The notes beneath the pieces are model-generated. The model saw only the letters and a list, made by a program, of their open reading frames with translations, ran no database searches and was not told the origin of the DNA. A program made the translations under genes and the position numbers. DNA of 64,000 bases from the NCBI GenBank assembly GCA_944376425.1, contig CALWCS010000182.1:74828-138827 (forward strand), written 5' to 3'. This DNA is from an uncultured Lachnospiraceae bacterium (GTDB taxonomy: Bacteria; Bacillota; Clostridia; Lachnospirales; Lachnospiraceae). Below are positions 26,778-34,776 of this stretch, piece by piece. Position 1 is the stretch's first letter. Each line of letters starts with the position of its first letter.

Positions 26778-27493
26778 AAGTGTTGATTGCAGATGATGAG
26801 AGAATTGCTTTAAAGATGCTTAAAAAGTTGATTGAATGGGAAAAACTCGGGCTGACATGTGCCGGATGCGCAGAAAACGGAAATGAGCTGTTTCAGATGA
26901 TTCTGGACCAGAAACCCGATCTTGTGATCACAGATATTATGATGCCCGGATATAATGGATTGGAGATGATTGCAAAGACACTGGAAGCAGGATTGGAACC
27001 TCATTTTCTGATTACGAGTGCGTATGCAAATTTTGAGTATGCGCGTACGGCAATGCGATTGGGAGTGGAAGATTTTCTGGCAAAACCGATTGAAAAAGAA
27101 GAATTGAATGATTCTCTTTTAAGAATGATTCAGAAGATGAATGGAAATGGATCGGATACTTCTTCTGTATCGTGCATTATTCGGACAGCAAAAAACTATA
27201 TTGACGAAAACTATGACAAAAAAATTTCTCTGGAAGATGTGGCAAGGCATGCTTATATCAGCCCTAACTATCTGTCAAGCCTGTTTAAAAAAGAAATGGG
27301 GATTAATTTTATTGAATATGTGACCGAAATACGGCTGAGGGAAGCCAAAAAACTGTTAGAAGATATGAAATATTCCGTTGTAGAAGTAGCACAGATGGTC
27401 GGATATAAAGACGTAGGGCATTTTTGTAATGTGTTTTTAAAAAAATACGGAGTGTCGCCGACAGCGTACCGAAAAAAGCAGAATAGTGATTGA
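26774..27493 (+). CDS. Short YesN-type response regulator (receiver plus AraC domain)
   Basis: A 239-residue regulator: receiver domain (phospho-acceptor in LVITDIMMPGYNG; AKPIEKEE) joined by a short linker directly to an AraC double helix-turn-helix (~140-236; ISLEDVARHAYISPNYLSSLFKKE, VAQMVGYKDVGHFCNVFLKK). It lacks the ~290-residue middle region of the regulator at 10196. ATG at 26774 overlaps the kinase stop as ATGA; a longer reading from 26747 would lie inside the kinase. Its stop codon overlaps the -35 of the next promoter. Confidence 0.9.
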   Translation: MKVLIADDERIALKMLKKLIEWEKLGLTCAGCAENGNELFQMILDQKPDLVITDIMMPGYNGLEMIAKTLEAGLEPHFLITSAYANFEYARTAMRLGVEDFLAKPIEKEELNDSLLRMIQKMNGNGSDTSSVSCIIRTAKNYIDENYDKKISLEDVARHAYISPNYLSSLFKKEMGINFIEYVTEIRLREAKKLLEDMKYSVVEVAQMVGYKDVGHFCNVFLKKYGVSPTAYRKKQNSD

Positions 27494-27518
27494 CAAACAA
27501 AATAGAATCGAATACACT
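27490..27518 (+). promoter_or_regulatory. Promoter of the cobalamin riboswitch-B12 transporter transcript
   Basis: TTGACA (27490-27495), 17-bp spacer, TACACT (27513-27518). The -35 overlaps the stop codon of the preceding regulator gene. Confidence 0.65.
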
Positions 27519-27527
27519 AAAAACAGA

Positions 27528-27705
27528 ATTTAGATTTTGCGATAGCTTGGGAAACAGGTGAAATTCCTGTACGGTGCCGCCGCTGTAAGTGGGAAATGCT
27601 TTTTAACATGTCACTGGTAGAAACTGGGAAGGCAAAAAGTGTGATGATCCACAAGTCAGAAGACCGGATTGTAAAATAGACGCTAGGATTGATGCGGGTC
27701 ACATC
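27528..27705 (+). ncRNA. Cobalamin (B12) riboswitch
   Basis: The conserved B12-box core is plain: GGGAAACAGGTGAAATTCC (27549-27567), then GTGCCGCCGCTGTAAGTGGG, and the 3' conserved AAGTCAGAAGACC near 27653-27665. The aptamer is followed by an intrinsic terminator (27772-27820) and a B12-type importer operon, so cobalamin binding should turn uptake genes off. Ends are approximate. Confidence 0.92.
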
Positions 27706-27771
27706 AATGCTTGTAAAGGCTTGCTGTAGTAAGAAAACATACAGAGAGCTTTTTCCGTGTGCGACAGACAG

Positions 27772-27820
27772 GACAGGAAACGGCAAAATGTTAAATTCGC
27801 TGTTTCCTGTCATTTTGTTT
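27772..27820 (+). terminator. Riboswitch expression-platform terminator
   Basis: 13-bp arms GACAGGAAACGGC (27772-27784) and GCTGTTTCCTGTC (27799-27811, one wobble) followed by ATTTTGTTT. Lies between the cobalamin aptamer and btuF. Confidence 0.75.
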
Positions 27821-27891
27821 GAGAAAAATAATACTAAAATTTTTTCTGATATCAGCAAAGGGCAGAAATGATAATGAAAGGGGAAAAACAT

Positions 27892-28869
27892 ATGAAAAGA
27901 CACATCAAATCAATGATTGCATTGATCGCAGCATGCAGCATGGCTGTATCCGTACCGGCATTTGCAGAGGAAACATCAGGGAATTCTGAATTTCCATTTA
28001 CGCTTATCACAAAGGATGAGGAAGAAGTAACTTTTGACCATGTACCTGAAAGAGTCTTAAGCACGAATCCAAATACAGGAGAACAGCTGATGGCATTGGG
28101 ACTTGGTGATAAAATTATTGCCACATGTTATAACAACGCCCAGGTTGCTGAAGAATATCGTGCCGAATATGAATCCAAACCCGTTATCGCAGAAGAATAT
28201 CCAAGCCTGGAAGTGGTATTGGATTTAAATCCTGATTTTATTTATGGAAGAAGTTCTGCATTTGGAGATGGAGACAGCAATATCGCAACGCATACAGAAC
28301 TTCAGAACTATGGAATTATGTCCCTTTCTTCTATTGAAGGATATAAATTAGGATGCGATGTAGAAGATGTCTATCAGGATTTTTATAATCTTGGGCGTAT
28401 TTTCCAGGTTCAGGACCGAGCGGAAGAAATTGTCAATGAGATGAAAGAACAGATTGCAGCTGTAGAAGAAAAAGTAGAATCCCATTATGATGATCCGATC
28501 CGTGTCTTTAATTTTGACATGGAGATGGACGGCGGGGCTTACACACCGGGAAATAATTTTACATCAAAACTGATTCGCCATGCAGGCGGGGTAAATATTT
28601 TTGAAGATCTGGAAAAAACATGGAATACAGTAAGTTGGGAATCAGTTGTAGAGAGAGATCCTGAAATAATCATTATCAATGATTACGGTGATACCACAGC
28701 AGATGAAAAGATAGAATTTTTAAAAAATAATGAAGCTTTGGCGGATGTTTCAGCGATAAAAAATGAGCGCTTTCTTGTAATCACATTGCCGGAAGTGTTT
28801 GCAAGCACACGCGTAGCTGATACGATAGAGAAATTTGCGGCAGGATTTTATCCTGAATTATTTGAATAA
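27892..28869 (+). CDS. btuF: Cobalamin ABC importer, substrate-binding protein
   Basis: A 325-residue exported protein of the Peripla_BP_2 (BtuF/FepB) class: signal peptide MKRHIKSMIALIAACSMAV with cleavage near AFA-EE, then PERVLSTNPNTGEQLMALGLGDKIIAT, the usual opening of this fold, a long central helix and the C-terminal lobe (DPEIIIINDYG). No lipobox. ATG 27892 follows AAAGGGG; an upstream ATG at 27868 also has a weak site. The cobalamin riboswitch upstream points to B12 or a corrinoid as ligand, since this fold alone cannot separate B12 from siderophores. Confidence 0.88.
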   Translation: MKRHIKSMIALIAACSMAVSVPAFAEETSGNSEFPFTLITKDEEEVTFDHVPERVLSTNPNTGEQLMALGLGDKIIATCYNNAQVAEEYRAEYESKPVIAEEYPSLEVVLDLNPDFIYGRSSAFGDGDSNIATHTELQNYGIMSLSSIEGYKLGCDVEDVYQDFYNLGRIFQVQDRAEEIVNEMKEQIAAVEEKVESHYDDPIRVFNFDMEMDGGAYTPGNNFTSKLIRHAGGVNIFEDLEKTWNTVSWESVVERDPEIIIINDYGDTTADEKIEFLKNNEALADVSAIKNERFLVITLPEVFASTRVADTIEKFAAGFYPELFE

Positions 28870-28871
28870 AA

Positions 28872-29933
28872 ATGAAAAAATTCTGTAACTTTGTAAAAAC
28901 CCATATGGCTCTTACATGCGTTACCCTGCTGATAATATTGATAGGATCGATCGTCCTGTGTATTGGGATCGGACCGGTCAGTATCCCGTTTGAGACAGTC
29001 TGGAGAGTAATGTTTTATAAGATGTTTGGAATCGGAGATATCTCCGATGTTGCAAACAGCACGCAAAATATTGTCTGGTTTCTTCGTGCTCCTAGAGTAC
29101 TGCTTGGAGTACTGGTTGGCATTTGCCTTAGTATATCCGGAGTTGCGATGCAGGCATTTACCAAGAACCCCTTGGCCAGTCCTTATGTGCTTGGAATTTC
29201 ATCAGGAGCATCATTTGGAGCCGTATTGGCGATGGCAACGGGAACGCTTTCCTTTCTCGGGACCTATGCAACTTCTATTGGAGCATTCGCAGGAGCAATG
29301 GCAGCCATTCTGATCGTCTATTTTCTGGCAAAGACGGGGAAAGAAATAGCACCGATTAAACTGGTTCTTGTAGGAACAGCAGTATCAGCAATGTTTACTG
29401 CATTTTCTAACTTTATTATCTATAAAGCGCCGGACGATTCAAAAGTGAGGGAAGTCACTTTTTGGATGCTGGGAAGTGTAGCCGGAGCCGAATGGGAGGA
29501 TTTGATACCGCTCGCAGTTATTTTTATTCCTGGAACATTAGGAATGTATGCGCTGGCAAATTCTATGAATGCTTTAATGATGGGAGAAAGCAGTGCGGTG
29601 ACACTTGGAATTAATGTAAATCTGGTGAGAAAATTGAATGTGTTTATCGCAGCTTTGATGACAGGAATTGCCGTTGCAGTGGCAGGTTCCATTGGATTTG
29701 TCGGCTTAGTGATACCGCATATTGTCAGAGCAGTGGTAGGAGCCGATCACAGAAGAGTAATTCCGCTTTCTGTCTTAGTCGGAGGAATCTATTTGATCTG
29801 GGTTGATGTCGGGGCGCGTATGTTCGATGCACCGGGAGAAATTCCGATAGGAATTATTACGTCCATGTTAGGAGCGCCTTTTTTCTTATGGATGATTCGG
29901 GTGCGGAGATACTCCTTTGGAAACAAATCTTAG
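28872..29933 (+). CDS. btuC: Cobalamin ABC importer permease (FecCD family)
   Basis: A 353-residue polytopic permease of the FecCD/BtuC family with about ten membrane segments. Typical segments are RAPRVLLGVLVGICLSISGVAMQ-type opening (29078 onwards), NPLASPYVLGISSGASFGAV, GSIGFVGLVIPHIVRAVVGADHR and DAPGEIPIGIITSMLGAPFFLWMI. It begins 2 bp after the btuF stop without a clear ribosome site, indicating translational coupling, and overlaps nothing downstream; the ATPase start follows by 10 bp. Confidence 0.92.
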   Translation: MKKFCNFVKTHMALTCVTLLIILIGSIVLCIGIGPVSIPFETVWRVMFYKMFGIGDISDVANSTQNIVWFLRAPRVLLGVLVGICLSISGVAMQAFTKNPLASPYVLGISSGASFGAVLAMATGTLSFLGTYATSIGAFAGAMAAILIVYFLAKTGKEIAPIKLVLVGTAVSAMFTAFSNFIIYKAPDDSKVREVTFWMLGSVAGAEWEDLIPLAVIFIPGTLGMYALANSMNALMMGESSAVTLGINVNLVRKLNVFIAALMTGIAVAVAGSIGFVGLVIPHIVRAVVGADHRRVIPLSVLVGGIYLIWVDVGARMFDAPGEIPIGIITSMLGAPFFLWMIRVRRYSFGNKS

Positions 29934-29943
29934 GAGGAATAAA

Positions 29944-30696
29944 ATGCTAAGTGTAAAAAATTTGACGTATACGGTTCGATATAAAACCTTGATACAGAAT
30001 ATTTCCCTCGAGGTAAAGGATGGAGAGTTTGTAGGAATCATCGGTCCTAACGGAAGCGGAAAATCGACTCTTCTAAAAAATATTTATAAAATATTAAAAC
30101 CAGACTCAGGAGAAGTATTTTTGGATGGAAAATCTCTGCTTCAGATGAGCAACCGTCAGATGGCGCAGAAGATTGCGGTTGTGTCCCAGGAAAATAATAC
30201 AAACTTTGATTTTACTGTGTCAGAAGTTGTCCAGATGGGGCGGTATCCAAAGAAAAAACTGATGGAAAGTGCAAATGAAGAAGATCAGGCGATCGTTAGA
30301 GAATCGTTAAAAATGGTTGATATGGAAGAATTTTTTGACAGAAGTTTTTTAAGTCTGTCCGGAGGAGAAAAACAGAGAGTATTAATTGCCCGTGCTCTGG
30401 CACAGCAGACAGATATGGTAATTTTGGACGAACCTACCAACCATTTAGATATCGGAAGCCAGATGAAAACATTGCAGCTTTTAAAAAAATCAGGAAAAAC
30501 AGTATTGACAGCACTGCATGATTTAACCTTTGCCTCTAAATTCTGCGATCGTGTCTATGTGCTGTATCAGGGCAAAGTATACGCACACGGAAATCCGGAA
30601 GAAGTCATAAAAAAAGAGATGATAAAAAAACTGTATGACGTAAATGCAGAATTATTTGAAAGAAATGGAAAACTTTATATCGATTATCTAGAATAA
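29944..30696 (+). CDS. btuD: Cobalamin ABC importer ATPase
   Basis: A 250-residue ATPase of the FepC/BtuD group with Walker A GPNGSGKST, the LSGGEKQRVLIARAL signature, Walker B DMVILDEPTNHLD and a switch His in ALHD. ATG 29944 is preceded by AGGAGG; an in-frame upstream start at 29917 would overlap btuC. Third gene of the riboswitch-controlled operon. Energises BtuC. Confidence 0.92.
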   Translation: MLSVKNLTYTVRYKTLIQNISLEVKDGEFVGIIGPNGSGKSTLLKNIYKILKPDSGEVFLDGKSLLQMSNRQMAQKIAVVSQENNTNFDFTVSEVVQMGRYPKKKLMESANEEDQAIVRESLKMVDMEEFFDRSFLSLSGGEKQRVLIARALAQQTDMVILDEPTNHLDIGSQMKTLQLLKKSGKTVLTALHDLTFASKFCDRVYVLYQGKVYAHGNPEEVIKKEMIKKLYDVNAELFERNGKLYIDYLE

Positions 30697-30707
30697 AGAA
30701 AAAAGAG

Positions 30708-30736
30708 TTGACTTTTTAAAGAGAAGAGCATATAAT
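30708..30736 (+). promoter_or_regulatory. Strong sigma-A promoter in the btuD-amiF gap
   Basis: TTGACT (30708-30713), 17-bp spacer, TATAAT (30731-30736), starting only 12 bp after the btuD stop. The predicted transcript meets a terminator after about 60 nt. Confidence 0.8.
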
Positions 30737-30742
30737 ACAGAA

Positions 30743-30803
30743 CAAGAAATAAATCAGTCAGAGAAATGCAAAGGAGCAGGAAAGATTTTCCGGCTCCTTT
30801 TTT
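30743..30803 (+). ncRNA. Candidate small RNA or prematurely terminated leader
   Basis: The promoter at 30708-30736 should start near 30743, and an intrinsic terminator with 12-bp arms (30772-30783 and 30787-30798, one mismatch) and a T-tract ends it near 30803. The ~60-nt product has no ORF of its own. It could be a small RNA, or the attenuated leader of a longer transcript reaching amiF; further pairing (TTGATTTC near 30802 with GAAATCAA near 30855) exists downstream. Confidence 0.45.
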
Positions 30804-31204
30804 GATTTCCCAGGAAAGTCCTTCGGTATTTTCCACCGAAACAAAAGATGCGCGAAATCAAAAGGTTCCCAGAATAAAAAAGCTGCATGAAAAGCAGTCA
30901 TGCGGCAATGAAGTCATCAAAAATCTGCTGCAATGAAAACAAAGTATTATGTGTATTTGATAGAAAGACTTCCAAAAACAAAAAACGTTTTACAAGATTA
31001 CAGTGCAAAGAATAGGAAATATCCAGGAGACCTCATAACAAAGTTACTGTGATCAAGCTGTTTTGGCAGATAGAGAGAGAAAATCTGAAGGAAATTTTGA
31101 ATAGGAAGAAGAATCTGATTTATTTTGAATCAAACGCAAGGAGGCGCTTCTTAAGGAGATGCCTTCTTTTTTTTGACAGATTGCAGAAATAGGAGGAATG
31201 CGTT
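30804..31204 (+). other. Gene-free leader region before the formamidase gene
   Basis: No convincing ORF. A small hairpin TTCGGT/ACCGAA lies near 30823-30840 inside a larger pairing of TTTTGATTTC with GAAATCAAAA. The rest is A+T-rich sequence without a recognised riboswitch. It ends in the terminator at 31138-31174. Confidence 0.5.
31138..31174 (+). terminator. Intrinsic terminator 31 nt upstream of the formamidase start
   Basis: AAGGAGGC (31138-31145) pairs with GCCTTCTT (31161-31168, one wobble), followed by eight T to 31174. There is no room for a promoter between it and the ATG at 31205, so amiF must be read through this site, implying regulated termination. Confidence 0.6.
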
Positions 31205-32209
31205 ATGGGCAGTATAGGAAGTATGAGTAAACCGAAAATGGGATTTTTAGCAGCGGCAATACAGTTTCCAGCGCCGATTGTAAACAGCAGAGCAGATATT
31301 GACAGACAGGTAGAAAGTATTGTAAAGGCAATTCATACAACAAAAGCAGGATATCCTGGAGTAGAACTGATTATTTTTCCAGAATACAGCACGCAGGGGT
31401 TAAATACGGCAAAATGGCTGACAGAAGAGTTCCTGTGCGACATTCCGGGAGCCGAAACGGATGCATTTGCAAAAGCATGTAAAGAAGAAAAAGTATTCGG
31501 CGTGTTTTCTATTATGGAAAGAAATCCTGATCCGAATAAAAATCCGTATAATACTGCAATTATTATCAATCCGGAAGGTGAAATTGTATTAAAATACAGA
31601 AAATTGTTTCCATGGAATCCAATTGAGCCTTGGTATCCGGGAGATCTTGGAATGCCGGTATGCGAAGGACCTGGGGGAAGTAAACTGGCAGTTTGTATTT
31701 GCCATGACGGTATGATTCCGGAGCTTGCAAGAGAAGCGGCCTATAAAGGAGCAAACGTTTATATTCGTATTTCAGGATACAGCACCCAGGTAAATGATCA
31801 GTGGATTTTGACAAATCGTTCCAATGCATGGCAGAATCTGATGTATACGATTTCTGTAAACCTTGCAGGATATGACGGAGTATTTTACTATTTTGGAGAA
31901 GGACAGATCTGTAATTTCGACGGTACGACCTTGGTGCAGGGAGACAGAAATCCTTGGGAAATCGTCACAGGAGAGATTTATCCTCAGCTTGCCGACAATG
32001 CAAGAAGATCATGGGGATTAGAGAATAATATTTATAATCTCGGTCATCGCGGATATGTTGCAAAGCCGGGAGGAGAAAGCGACGCAGGTCTGACTTATAT
32101 CAAGGATCTTGCAGCCGGAAAGTATCGTCTGCCATGGGAAGATGAAATTGAGATTAAAGATGGATCTATCTATGGATATCCGACAACCGGAGGACGATTT
32201 GGAAAATAG
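31205..32209 (+). CDS. amiF: Formamidase (nitrilase superfamily)
   Basis: A 334-residue carbon-nitrogen hydrolase converting formamide to formate and ammonia in the cytoplasm. The catalytic triad sits exactly where it does in Helicobacter pylori AmiF: Glu60 (IIFPEYST), Lys133 (YRKLFPW) and Cys166 (VCICHDG). Total length, the opening MGSIGSM and the ending [10 protein letters not shown] also match AmiF from memory. AGGAGG precedes the ATG. No amide transporter is adjacent; it stands alone behind an intrinsic terminator. Likely supplies ammonia, and formate for one-carbon metabolism. Confidence 0.95.
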   Translation: MGSIGSMSKPKMGFLAAAIQFPAPIVNSRADIDRQVESIVKAIHTTKAGYPGVELIIFPEYSTQGLNTAKWLTEEFLCDIPGAETDAFAKACKEEKVFGVFSIMERNPDPNKNPYNTAIIINPEGEIVLKYRKLFPWNPIEPWYPGDLGMPVCEGPGGSKLAVCICHDGMIPELAREAAYKGANVYIRISGYSTQVNDQWILTNRSNAWQNLMYTISVNLAGYDGVFYYFGEGQICNFDGTTLVQGDRNPWEIVTGEIYPQLADNARRSWGLENNIYNLGHRGYVAKPGGESDAGLTYIKDLAAGKYRLPWEDEIEIKDGSIYGYPTTGGRFGK

Positions 32210-32652
32210 AAAAAATTGTAAAAATTCTTCCTAAAAATTAAAAATAAAAAAGAAAGACCAAACCGATATATGTTTGAAAAGCCTCTTCCAAACTGATAAG
32301 CAAATAGAAAAAACTTATCAACTGGAAGGGGCTTTATGTATCTGAACGAAAAAGAAGTATTTCTTTTTTGTTTTATTTAACGGAAAAGGAGCATACAATA
32401 GAAAGTATGACTGCATAGATGATGGTATGAAAAACAGAAATATATTATGAAATTGAGGAATTTAAAATTAGAAAATGAAAATAAAACATGGTCTATTGCC
32501 ACGTTTTTTTAATAATAGAAAAATCATAAAGAAAAATGCTCTAAGATTTAATAATTTTTGATAGATTTTTTGTGAAAAATTTAATAAGATAAAGACAGAA
32601 AAAAAGGCTTGATAAAAAGCTATAAAATAAATAGAGGAAAGGAAGAAATGAC
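32210..32652. other. Intergenic region with a long stem-loop
   Basis: No gene. An imperfect 22-bp stem (32278-32300 with 32314-32335, internal mismatches) may end the amiF transcript, though no T-tract follows. A second short hairpin before TTTTTTT lies near 32486-32513. The remainder is A+T rich. Confidence 0.5.
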
Positions 32653-32892
32653 ATGAAAACATTAGAAATTATGTTTGAGCAGGCACAGGATATTGTAAAG
32701 TTTGTAGACGCCATTAATCGATTTGACTGCCCAATTGATTTAAAAAGTGATGATTGTCTTGTGGACGCAAAATCTATCATAAGCGCATTTGCAATGTGCA
32801 CGATCCCCAATATTGAGATGCAGATCCACGCGGAGGATTGTGAAGACATTATCGAAAGCGTAAGACCTTATGTAAAAATTAACAAAGAGTAA
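32653..32892 (+). CDS. HPr-like protein lacking the phospho-acceptor histidine
   Basis: A 79-residue protein aligning by eye with HPr of the phosphotransferase system: DIVKFVDAINRFDCPIDLKS and VDAKSIISAFAM correspond to the helix-1/strand-2 and KSIMG regions, so the serine equivalent to HPr Ser46 is kept. The IHARPA motif with the catalytic His15 is replaced by FEQAQDI, so it cannot carry phosphate from enzyme I. Good GGAAAGGAAG ribosome site. It may be a regulatory HPr relative. Monocistronic, ended by the terminator at 32905. Confidence 0.75.
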   Translation: MKTLEIMFEQAQDIVKFVDAINRFDCPIDLKSDDCLVDAKSIISAFAMCTIPNIEMQIHAEDCEDIIESVRPYVKINKE

Positions 32893-32904
32893 GAACGCAA
32901 AAGA

Positions 32905-32946
32905 AAAACTGCCCTAATGAGAAAAAATAACAGGGCAGTTTTTTGA
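32905..32946. terminator. Bidirectional intrinsic terminator between convergent genes
   Basis: 11-bp perfect arms AAAACTGCCCT (32905-32915) and AGGGCAGTTTT (32932-32942), with flanking A and T runs serving both directions. Confidence 0.88.
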
Positions 32947-32954
32947 AAAAAATA

Positions 32955-33326
32955 TTATTCGGCAACGTGTTCCAGTCCCTGGCTTAAAATTGTGATTACA
33001 TGCTCATCGGCAAGAGAGTAAAAAATGGTCTTTCCTTCCCTGCGAAATTTGACAAGATGATTTTGTTTTAATACTCTAAGTTGATGAGAAATGGAACTTT
33101 GGGTAGTCGAAAGAAGATTGGCAAGGTCTCCGACACACATCTCACTCTCTAATAAGGTCATCAGAATTTTGATGCGAGTGGAATCTCCAAAGACTTTAAA
33201 CAGTTCAGAGAGGTCAAACAATTCTTCTTCAGTGGGAAGTTTATTCATGATAGTTTCTATTAATTTTTCGTCTGCATGGAGATATGATGGTGAAGAAGCA
33301 GATGATTTTTGAGATTCTTCTGACAT
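32955..33326 (-). CDS. SmtB/CzrA-type ArsR-family zinc-responsive repressor
   Basis: A 123-residue winged-helix repressor (recognition helix in TTQSSISHQLRVLKQ). The C-terminus has a complete alpha-5 metal site: Asp-x-His in ADEHVI, then after ten residues His-x-x-Glu in LEHVAE, the same spacing as SmtB D104/H106/H117/E120, which binds zinc. The alpha-3 site is weak (EMCVGDL, one Cys only). The ATG at 33326 follows AAGGAGG; an upstream ATG at 33350 does not. No metal efflux gene is adjacent; the divergent neighbours are zinc-ribbon proteins, possible targets. Confidence 0.9.
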   Translation of the reverse strand: MSEESQKSSASSPSYLHADEKLIETIMNKLPTEEELFDLSELFKVFGDSTRIKILMTLLESEMCVGDLANLLSTTQSSISHQLRVLKQNHLVKFRREGKTIFYSLADEHVITILSQGLEHVAE

Positions 33327-33547
33327 TTTTGTCACCTCCTTCGTGTTCATTTTAAGTTTAACGGGAAATAAAAAAAAGTCAATAGAGTGTTTCGAAAAGT
33401 CAATAAAAATATAACGATACCTTATTTTTATGAGTTTTTAGATAAAATTTGTGATAAAATAAAAGAGATAAAAGAAGGGGAACTGATTTTTGAGGGAAAT
33501 GAAGTTTTTAAGAAAATCAGAAAAATAAGAAATAGGAGGAAAAAAAT

Positions 33548-34030
33548 ATGGATATTTTTGAAAAGATGAATCATTTTTTTACAGAAACCGGAAAAGAAGT
33601 AGAACAAAAAGCACGAGAATTTTCTGATGCTATGAGATTAAATACAAAAATTCGGGATGAAAAGGCAGCGATCAAAGAGTGCATGGAAAAAATCGGACGT
33701 CTGTATTATGAAGAACAAAAAGGAAATGGATCGGGCGTGTATCAGGAGGCTTTTGAGAGAATTCATAAAGCAAAAGAGGCGATCCGACAGGCACAAAAGG
33801 AAATGGATGAACAGAAAAAAAGGACAACGTGTCAGAATTGCGGTGCATCTATGCAGAAAGAAGATCTGTTTTGCAGCAAATGCGGGACAAAAAGAGAAAC
33901 AAAGGATTCAGATGATGAAGAAATAAAGGAAGCAAAAGAGAAGGTACAAGAACAGGAGAAAGACGACATCAGTACAGAGAAGATGGGAGAGTCGGAAACA
34001 GAAGATGCGGAAGAGGATACACAGGAATAA
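33548..34030 (+). CDS. Zinc-ribbon protein with coiled-coil N-terminus (first copy)
   Basis: A 160-residue cytoplasmic protein: amphipathic helical N-terminus (~1-95), one zinc ribbon (CQNCGASMQKEDLFCSKCG, ~99-117) and a very acidic tail. The N-terminus TGKEVEQKAREFSDAMRLN is shared with the next gene (TGKEVEQKAKKISGTIKLN), showing tandem duplication. AGGAGG precedes the ATG. Function unknown. Next to a zinc sensor gene and two other zinc-ribbon or acidic proteins. Confidence 0.82.
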   Translation: MDIFEKMNHFFTETGKEVEQKAREFSDAMRLNTKIRDEKAAIKECMEKIGRLYYEEQKGNGSGVYQEAFERIHKAKEAIRQAQKEMDEQKKRTTCQNCGASMQKEDLFCSKCGTKRETKDSDDEEIKEAKEKVQEQEKDDISTEKMGESETEDAEEDTQE

Positions 34031-34101
34031 GCGTTTCTACTTAACAATAAAATGTACAAGATAAAAGTAAAGTTGTTTTTCAGAAACAGGAGGAAAAAAA
34101 G

Positions 34102-34734
34102 ATGGGATTTTTTGAAAAACTGAGTAATACGATTAATTCTACAGGAAAAGAAGTAGAGCAAAAGGCAAAGAAGATATCTGGAACGATAAAGCTAAATGGA
34201 CAGATTAAAGGACTTAATGAAGCGATTCAGGAATATCTGAAAACTGTCGGAGAATTGTATTATAAAAAACAGGAAGGTATTTCAGAAGACGCAGATATCC
34301 AAAATCTGTTCGATAAAATCAAAAAAAGCCAAAATGAAATCAAAAATGCTGAAAAACAGATTGAAACTTTAAAGGGAATTTATCGTTGTCCAAACTGCGG
34401 AGCCCAAATGCGTATTACAGACAATTATTGTATGATGTGCGGGACAAAACGAGAGGATACTGCTTCTATGATTGAAAATGCAACCGTAGATTCAGAAGCA
34501 GTTTTTACTGATATAGAAGAAAAACAGGAGGCAATCACAGAAAAAGAACTGGAATTAAAAGAAGACCAGGAAAATAGAGAGACAGATGAAATAACGGAAG
34601 ATGAAAATGAGGAGGGAGAAGGAATCGATCTTTCCGAATTTGAAGATGGACCGGATCGTTCTGAAAAGAATCCATCCCAAGAAGAAGGAGAAGAAATAGA
34701 TCAAGCTGAAGAGAGAGAAGACAAGGAAGAGTAA
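34102..34734 (+). CDS. Zinc-ribbon protein with coiled-coil N-terminus (second copy)
   Basis: A 210-residue paralogue of the preceding protein with the same plan: helical N-terminus (~1-95), one zinc ribbon (CPNCGAQMRITDNYCMMCG, ~99-117) and an even longer Glu/Asp-rich tail. Good AGGAGG site before ATG. Divergence between copies is large, so the duplication is old. Function unknown. Confidence 0.82.
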   Translation: MGFFEKLSNTINSTGKEVEQKAKKISGTIKLNGQIKGLNEAIQEYLKTVGELYYKKQEGISEDADIQNLFDKIKKSQNEIKNAEKQIETLKGIYRCPNCGAQMRITDNYCMMCGTKREDTASMIENATVDSEAVFTDIEEKQEAITEKELELKEDQENRETDEITEDENEEGEGIDLSEFEDGPDRSEKNPSQEEGEEIDQAEEREDKEE

Positions 34735-34776
34735 AAACATCAATAATCCGAAAAATGAGAGAACAGAAAGGAATGA

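Noticed and set aside
27892-30696. Siderophore (iron) importer as an alternative for the FecCD-type operon
   Set aside because: Protein families alone allow it, but the cobalamin riboswitch directly upstream points to B12.
30765-30935. A 56-codon frame starting ATGCAAAGG in the btuD-amiF gap
   Set aside because: Its start region is the 5' arm of a terminator hairpin, so the transcript would end within it; the product has no protein-like pattern.
33387-33569. A 60-codon frame with GTG start before the first zinc-ribbon gene
   Set aside because: No ribosome site, biased to Lys/Ile, and overlaps the well-supported start at 33548.
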